Shown here: piece after piece, positions 6,518 to 10,686 of the stretch
How the letters are laid out: each line of letters begins with the position of its first letter
Position numbering within the stretch: the stretch's first letter is position 1
Assembly (NCBI GenBank): GCA_037045435.1
Contig: JBAOID010000004.1
Span: 1 to 10,686, forward strand
DNA from: CBDUEF01 sp018063485
GTDB taxonomy: Bacteria > Pseudomonadota > Alphaproteobacteria > Rhodobacterales > Rhodobacteraceae
Direction: 5' to 3'
DNA length: 10,686 nucleotides
The notes under the pieces: model-generated
What the model was told of the DNA's origin: nothing
Databases searched by the model: none
What the model saw: only the letters and a program-made list of their open reading frames with translations
Program-made: the position numbers and the translations under genes

Positions 6518-7545
6518 TCAGGCGCAGGGCAAGAAAACCGCAAAGCACGATCCCTTGCCGGGTTCGCTGCTGATGGCAAGTCGTCCACGGTGGCGATTGA
6601 CAATATGCTTGACGATGGCAAGGCCCAAACCTGTGCCGCCCTTTTCGCGTGAGCGATGGCTGTCGATGCGGTAAAACCGCTCGGTCAGGCGGGGCAAATG
6701 TTGCGCGGCAATCCCTTCGCCTCGATCCTTCACATCAATGCGCAACATGCCGTCCTCTAGAGTGCGATAGATAAGCACGGTAACAACCTTGCCAGAAGCG
6801 CCATATTTCACCGCATTCTCGATCAGGTTTTGAAACACCTGCATCAGTTGATCGGCATCTGCGGCAACCCGCGCTGTGCTGTTTGTGCCAATAACCTCTA
6901 TGGCAACACCGGCATTTTCGGCGACAGAGCGCAAGTCCGTCACGACGGTTTCGATCACATCGGCGATGCTCACAAAGGCCGTGGGACGCTGACGTTCTTC
7001 GGCCTCGACCTTTGACAGCGAAAGCAAATCGCGCACAGAGTTCGGCTCATGCGCAATGCTTCGCGTTCCATCATCACCAAGAACCGGGTGCTGGCGACAG
7101 GATCGTCCTTGGCCACACCTTTCAGCGTTTCGATCGAGCCGATCAGAGTCGTCAAAGGCGTGCGCAATTCATGACTGACATTGGCAATGAAATCACGGCG
7201 AAACTGCCCTACCAAGGCTTCTTCCGTGATGTCTTTGAAGGCGCAGAGTGCCCCTGTTGTTTCGCCAGCCGAAATGGGCGTGACCGAGACAAGATAAGTC
7301 ACCTCATAAGATGGCCCAAGGATCACATAGCGCGCCTGCCCTGCGACCCCCTCGCGCAGCGCCAACTCTATCGTGCCCAGCAAAGCGGGCTGACGCAGAG
7401 CGATGGCGTGATGGCGGCCAATCTGACCCGCGCCCAAAATCGCCTCGCCCGCAGGGTTGGCGTGCAAAATACGCTGATCCATGCCGATGAACACCATGGG
7501 CATTGGCACGGCCAACATTATCGCATCAAATACGAGCCGTTCCAT
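6518..7545 (-). CDS. phoR: Phosphate regulon sensor histidine kinase PhoR (frame break in the middle)
   Basis: A kinase/phosphatase for PhoB, controlled through PhoU and the Pst transporter. It begins at ATG 7543-7545 (upstream GGAG and AGG) and has no membrane helix, a short form I associate with Rhodobacterales. A PAS domain (about 5-106, MPMVFIGMDQRILHANPAG) is followed by the HisKA H-box FIANVSHELRTPLT with H125. Near codon 168 (plus 7037-7044) the frame changes: MEREALRMSR continues in another frame as VRDLLSLSKVEAEE. The ATPase domain follows: N-box FQNLIENAVKYG, G1 DRGEGI, F-box ERFYRI, G2 GGTGLGLAIVKHI. Relatives read without interruption across this point, so a small indel (net loss of one base or gain of two) is likely. 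Corrected length is about 342 residues. If real, the break separates the phosphorylated histidine from the ATPase domain and would abolish kinase activity. Confidence 0.9.
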
Positions 7546-7592
7546 TTGACCTGCTCCCGGTTGCCCCTCAACCAGAACAAGAGGCCTTGGGT

Positions 7593-7621
7593 GTGATAAT
7601 CGGTGGTTTCGGATGTGGCAA
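7593..7621 (-). promoter_or_regulatory. Candidate sigma-70 promoter for phoR
   Basis: On the minus strand, TTGCCA (7616-7621) and TATCAC (7593-7598) are separated by 17 bases and lie about 50 bases upstream of the phoR ATG. They match the consensus at 5/6 and 4/6 positions. No PHO box is visible here. Confidence 0.35.
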
Positions 7622-7789
7622 GCGCGCCGGGCGCGGTGATCGAAGCACTGATTTTCCCCGATCCTTCGGAGCAGGCCGAAACCGATGCGGCATGACATCG
7701 GCAAACCGCATCCGAGATCTGAGCCCAAGTCCGGCCACACCGCGCAGCCGTGGCCGATACCTGCCCATACAGCATGGATATGATGACGT

Positions 7790-7978
7790 GTAGGCTGGGC
7801 TGGTGTTTGGGTTGCGGGATTTGAGCAGACTGCAAACGGAGGCCGATGATACAAGATTTCCTTGTGTAACGGCGGACTTCACCTTGAGTTCGCAACGCAG
7901 CCTCTCCGGCTTTTCAAGCGACAGGTTCACGATCTGGGCCCGCACTGCTTCGGGGATACGGCTCCAGAGAGGTGGCAA
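7790..7978 (-). pseudogene. Decayed transposase fragment (helix-turn-helix N-terminal region)
   Basis: One minus frame reads LWSRIPEAVRAQIVNLSLEK, then ends LVSSASVCSLLKSRN and NTSPAY. It lines up without gaps with the N-terminal DNA-binding region of a common IS3-type integrase-core transposase, whose pattern from memory is RIPEEVRERIIALALDEPEL, then RELAVRFTD, then YFVSEASVYRLLKA and LITSPAY. Many core positions differ (for example E to S in SEAS, Y to C in SVYR), as expected of a non-functional relic. No start codon with a ribosome site is present. After SPAY the match stops in all three minus frames: the DDE catalytic part, including the usual LWQTDFTY block, is missing. It is probably the remnant of an old insertion that was later mostly deleted. 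The frame stays open past this point to 7568, but that tail has no family resemblance. Confidence 0.6.
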
Positions 7979-8221
7979 CCATGGGCAGGCCGATCCGGGG
8001 TGGGTTTGGAGGGCTCAGGAGTATCTGCATTTATCCGCCTCCGCCCAGGATGAATACAGCCAGACATTGCGCCTCACGGCTGTAATATGATAGAGAACAA
8101 GACTTGCTTTGCCTTGCCCATACCCCGTATCTTGTGCAAAAATGATGCAACCATGCCTGTATCTGGTTTCATTCTCGCATTCATTGTGCCGATTTGACCA
8201 TCACGGAGCCGACCCAACAGA

Positions 8222-10686
8222 ATGTTCAATTTGCGATCAGGGATAATGTTCCGCTATGGATTACCACTGGTTTGCATGGTTGCAACCCTTGCCGTGTTCC
8301 TGTCGGTTGAGAGCATCATCCGGTCAAGGGGCGAAATGTCATTTGCCACGGTCACCAATGACAATCTCGCCGCACTTGAAAGCCGGCTAGACAGCTATTC
8401 GCAATCCCTCAACGGCCTTGTCGGCTTTCTGGACGCTTCGGATGCGGTCACGGCGCTGGACTGGAGGCATATGGTCTCGGCGCTGGGGATCAAGGACAAT
8501 CTGCCGGGCCTGACGGGCTTGGGCTATATTCGTCTTGTCGACGCCAGGAAAACGGACAATCTCAAGGCTGAGATGCGGGCTATGGGCATCGACAACCTGC
8601 ATATCCACCCCGAAACCGGGCAAGATCAAAAGCTGATCGTCACCTACTTCGAGCCTGCTGAAGCCTATGCTCTGGCTGCTGGCCTTGATATCGCCTCTGA
8701 AGAAAACCAGCGAGCGACAGCAATGCAAAGCCGTGACAGCGGCAAATCGTTGGTAACACCGCTGGTCCAGTGGTCGCAGGGCGATCACATCAAAACGGGT
8801 TTCCTGCTTTTGCTGCCCCACTATCAACGCGGCATGCCACTGGGCACCGAGGCCGAGCGGCGGGCAGCATTTTCCGGCTGGGTCTTTGCATGGCTGGATG
8901 CTTCTCGGTTGTTTTCCGAATTGACCGATAGTCAGGATGAGCTGTTCCACTTCCGAGTGACTGATCCCCTGGCTGGGCCCGACCAAAGGGTCATTCATGA
9001 TCACGTCACATCCGCTGATGACAATTCTACAGGCAGCTTCGTCCGCCATGTCGCTTTCCCTGTCTATGGGCGAACATGGGATCTGGAATGGCAAAGCACT
9101 CCGGTCTTCGATCTGATGCAGAATCGCTATGCCAAATGGTTGTTCCTGATCGCCGGCCTTGTCATCTCCTCCTTGATATACCTCTATGCGCGATCGACAC
9201 ACGAACGCCATCAGATGGTCACCCGGGAAGTTGAACTCAAGACCCGTGAAATGACCGAGCTTATTGATCAGAACCGCACCATCCTTTTGAATGCGATGGT
9301 CGGGATTCTGGTATTGGATGGCGAAGACCGTATCCTTCAGGCAAACCCCGCCGCAGAGCATTTGTTTGGCCATGCTGAGCGGAAGCTGCGGACCATGCGG
9401 TTGCAAGATATCGTCGATGAGGCCGCCGCCGGGCCGACCGTTTCCCCGGGTTTGTACAAAGCCCGGTCTATCGACGGAAAGTCGCTTTACCTGGACGTCC
9501 AGCGCAATCTCTGGATGCACAAAAGCGAACAGCGACAGACCGTGCTGATCAGTGATGTGACCGAGAAAACCTTGGCCAATCAGGCGCTGGCCGAAAGCGA
9601 GCGCCGTTGGAGCCTGGCCCTTATGGGGGCCGAGATCGGGGTCTATGATGTCGATCTGACCACGAATGTCTCCAAGGTTTCAGATAGTTGGCTGCGATTG
9701 ATGGGCATTCCGCTGGACAACTCTGACACAGACCCGCAGCAGACTTTTCTTGCCCGTGTACATCCCAACGACTTGCAGTTGCTGCACAGTGCCGATGCGG
9801 ATTGCATTTCGGGCCGCACCCCGCGGGCGATTGCCGAGTACCGCGTTCGGTTCGGCGACAAGTGGCGCTGGATGCATTCCGACGGAACGGTCGCCGAACG
9901 TGATGCGGATGGGCGCCCGTTGCGATTTATCGGCGCACAGACGGATGTGACCGAATTGCGCCAGGCGCGCGATGCCTTGGCCCGAAGCGAGGACCGTTTC
10001 CGACTGGTCTTGTCAAGCGCGCCGGTAGGAACGGCAGTTCTGGACCTGGACGGGCGGATCATCGAGGCAAACGCTGCGATCTGCGACCTTACGGGTTACA
10101 GCGCGGAAATGCTGATCGGCCTGCAAATCGTCCGGCTGTTTTCGAGCGATGAGGTCGAAAATCTATTGAGCAAGATTGCCGATCTCAATGGTGAAACCGA
10201 TAAAGTCTATAGCGGCGAACATCAGATTGTCCGAAGCGATGGCACGTTCAGATGGGGCGAAATCAAGGTGTCTTGCGTCGTCGATATCAATCAGGGCGGT
10301 GAAATCTACATTATCCAGATCAATGACATTACCCATAAACGTGAAGTAGATCGCGTCAAGGGCGAGTTCGTCGCAACTGTCAGCCATGAATTGCGCACGC
10401 CTCTCACCTCGATAAAGGGCGCGTTGGATCTGGTTTCGCGCATCACGCAAAGCCAGCTTGATGCACCAGCCAAACGGCTGCTGGAAATTGCCGCGGGCAA
10501 TACCGATCGGCTGATCTTTCTGGTGAACGACATCCTTGACATGGAGAAGATATCGGCCGGCACAGAAAATTTCGCCTACGCAGATGTCAGTTGCAAACAC
10601 CTGATCCATCAGGCCGAGTTGCAGATCCGGCCGATTGCGGAAAAGAATAATTTAACGGTTGTCTGCGAAGAAAGCATAACTGATGC
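8222..10686 (+). CDS. Membrane sensor histidine kinase, CHASE-PAS-PAS-PAS-HisKA (3' end outside the window)
   Basis: An open frame of 821 codons runs to the right edge. TM1 (about 13-33) and TM2 (about 305-323, WLFLIAGLVISSLIYLYA) enclose a periplasmic CHASE domain (about 40-290) with its typical blocks LTGLGYIRLVD, VTYFEPAEAYALAAGLDIAS and SGKSLVTPLVQ. Inside the cell follow PAS1 (about 350-440, MVGILVLDGEDRILQANPAA), PAS2 with a PAC-like end (about 461-580, KWRWMHSDG, RFIGAQTDVTEL) and PAS3 (about 591-705, SSAPVGTAVLDLDGRIIEAN). The HisKA domain carries H722 in SHELRTPLTSIKGAL. The ATPase domain, and any receiver domain, lie beyond the edge. ATG 8222 has only a distant GGAG; ATG 8246, after AGGG, is an alternative start that keeps TM1. 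CHASE domains bind small extracellular ligands, but the ligand cannot be named here. The gene is divergent from phoR, and no PHO box was found upstream. Confidence 0.9.
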   Translation, partial: MFNLRSGIMFRYGLPLVCMVATLAVFLSVESIIRSRGEMSFATVTNDNLAALESRLDSYSQSLNGLVGFLDASDAVTALDWRHMVSALGIKDNLPGLTGLGYIRLVDARKTDNLKAEMRAMGIDNLHIHPETGQDQKLIVTYFEPAEAYALAAGLDIASEENQRATAMQSRDSGKSLVTPLVQWSQGDHIKTGFLLLLPHYQRGMPLGTEAERRAAFSGWVFAWLDASRLFSELTDSQDELFHFRVTDPLAGPDQRVIHDHVTSADDNSTGSFVRHVAFPVYGRTWDLEWQSTPVFDLMQNRYAKWLFLIAGLVISSLIYLYARSTHERHQMVTREVELKTREMTELIDQNRTILLNAMVGILVLDGEDRILQANPAAEHLFGHAERKLRTMRLQDIVDEAAAGPTVSPGLYKARSIDGKSLYLDVQRNLWMHKSEQRQTVLISDVTEKTLANQALAESERRWSLALMGAEIGVYDVDLTTNVSKVSDSWLRLMGIPLDNSDTDPQQTFLARVHPNDLQLLHSADADCISGRTPRAIAEYRVRFGDKWRWMHSDGTVAERDADGRPLRFIGAQTDVTELRQARDALARSEDRFRLVLSSAPVGTAVLDLDGRIIEANAAICDLTGYSAEMLIGLQIVRLFSSDEVENLLSKIADLNGETDKVYSGEHQIVRSDGTFRWGEIKVSCVVDINQGGEIYIIQINDITHKREVDRVKGEFVATVSHELRTPLTSIKGALDLVSRITQSQLDAPAKRLLEIAAGNTDRLIFLVNDILDMEKISAGTENFAYADVSCKHLIHQAELQIRPIAEKNNLTVVCEESITD

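Larger units (their letters stand above)
7546..8221. other. Divergent intergenic region between phoR and the CHASE kinase
   Basis: This 676-base stretch separates two genes pointing outward. It holds a phoR promoter candidate near 7593-7621 and a transposase relic at about 7790-7978. Positions 7622-7789 and 7979-8100 contain nothing I can identify. Toward the kinase, TTGCTT (8104-8109) and TATCTT (8128-8133), 18 bases apart, are a weak plus-strand promoter candidate. Confidence 0.5.

Noticed and set aside
7546..7854. N-terminal extension of PhoR upstream of ATG 7545
   Set aside because: The upstream residues in this frame show no membrane helix or domain. A neighbouring frame reads LLFWLRG near 7570 and could be joined at a GGGG run, but this is too short to support another break.
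8153..8197. Small hydrophobic ORF (MPVSGFILAFIVPI) upstream of the CHASE kinase
   Set aside because: It has no ribosome site and 14 residues is too short to support; it could be chance.
8387..9520. Minus-strand ORF of 377 codons
   Set aside because: It lies wholly opposite the CHASE/PAS coding frame, which has recognisable domains and membrane helices; the minus translation shows none.

Overview
The window looks like chromosomal DNA of an alphaproteobacterium, most likely a member of Rhodobacterales (Roseobacter/Rhodobacter group). This rests on moderately high GC, on the gene order phoR-pstS-pstC-pstA-pstB-phoU-phoB, on the short PhoR without membrane segments, and on the style of the PstB, PstA and PhoU sequences. 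It is a judgement from memory of these families; no search was run.

Layout. Positions 1-317 (minus) hold the N-terminal third of a tyrosine integrase that runs off the left edge. Beside it, at 457-511 (plus), is a tRNA 3'-half-like sequence ending in CCA, followed by palindromes. Together they look like one end of an integrative element inserted at a tRNA gene. Positions 582-7545 (minus) are a complete phosphate-sensing and high-affinity phosphate uptake cluster, read right to left: sensor kinase phoR; a PHO box; the periplasmic binding protein pstS; permeases pstC and pstA; ATPase pstB; the regulator phoU; and the response regulator phoB. The genes are tightly packed, with ATGA and 14-bp overlaps. 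Positions 7546-8221 form a divergent intergenic region carrying a decayed transposase fragment. From 8222 to the right edge (plus) runs a large CHASE-PAS-PAS-PAS histidine kinase, cut off before its ATPase domain.

How the genes work together. PstS captures phosphate in the periplasm, PstCA moves it across the inner membrane, and PstB supplies the energy. PhoU relays transporter status to PhoR, which phosphorylates PhoB. PhoB would bind the PHO box upstream of pstS and switch on the transporter when phosphate is scarce.

Main oddity. Four of the seven pho/pst genes (phoR, pstC, pstA, pstB) each carry a reading-frame break, while the protein sequence on both sides is well conserved. The pstB break removes its stop codon and joins PstB to PhoU in one open frame of about 515 codons. 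The other three break proteins that are probably needed for function. A cluster of single-base indels, at least two of them in short base runs, is most simply explained by sequencing or assembly errors, but recent inactivation of the operon cannot be excluded from sequence alone. I see no clear sign of a wholly new system here.
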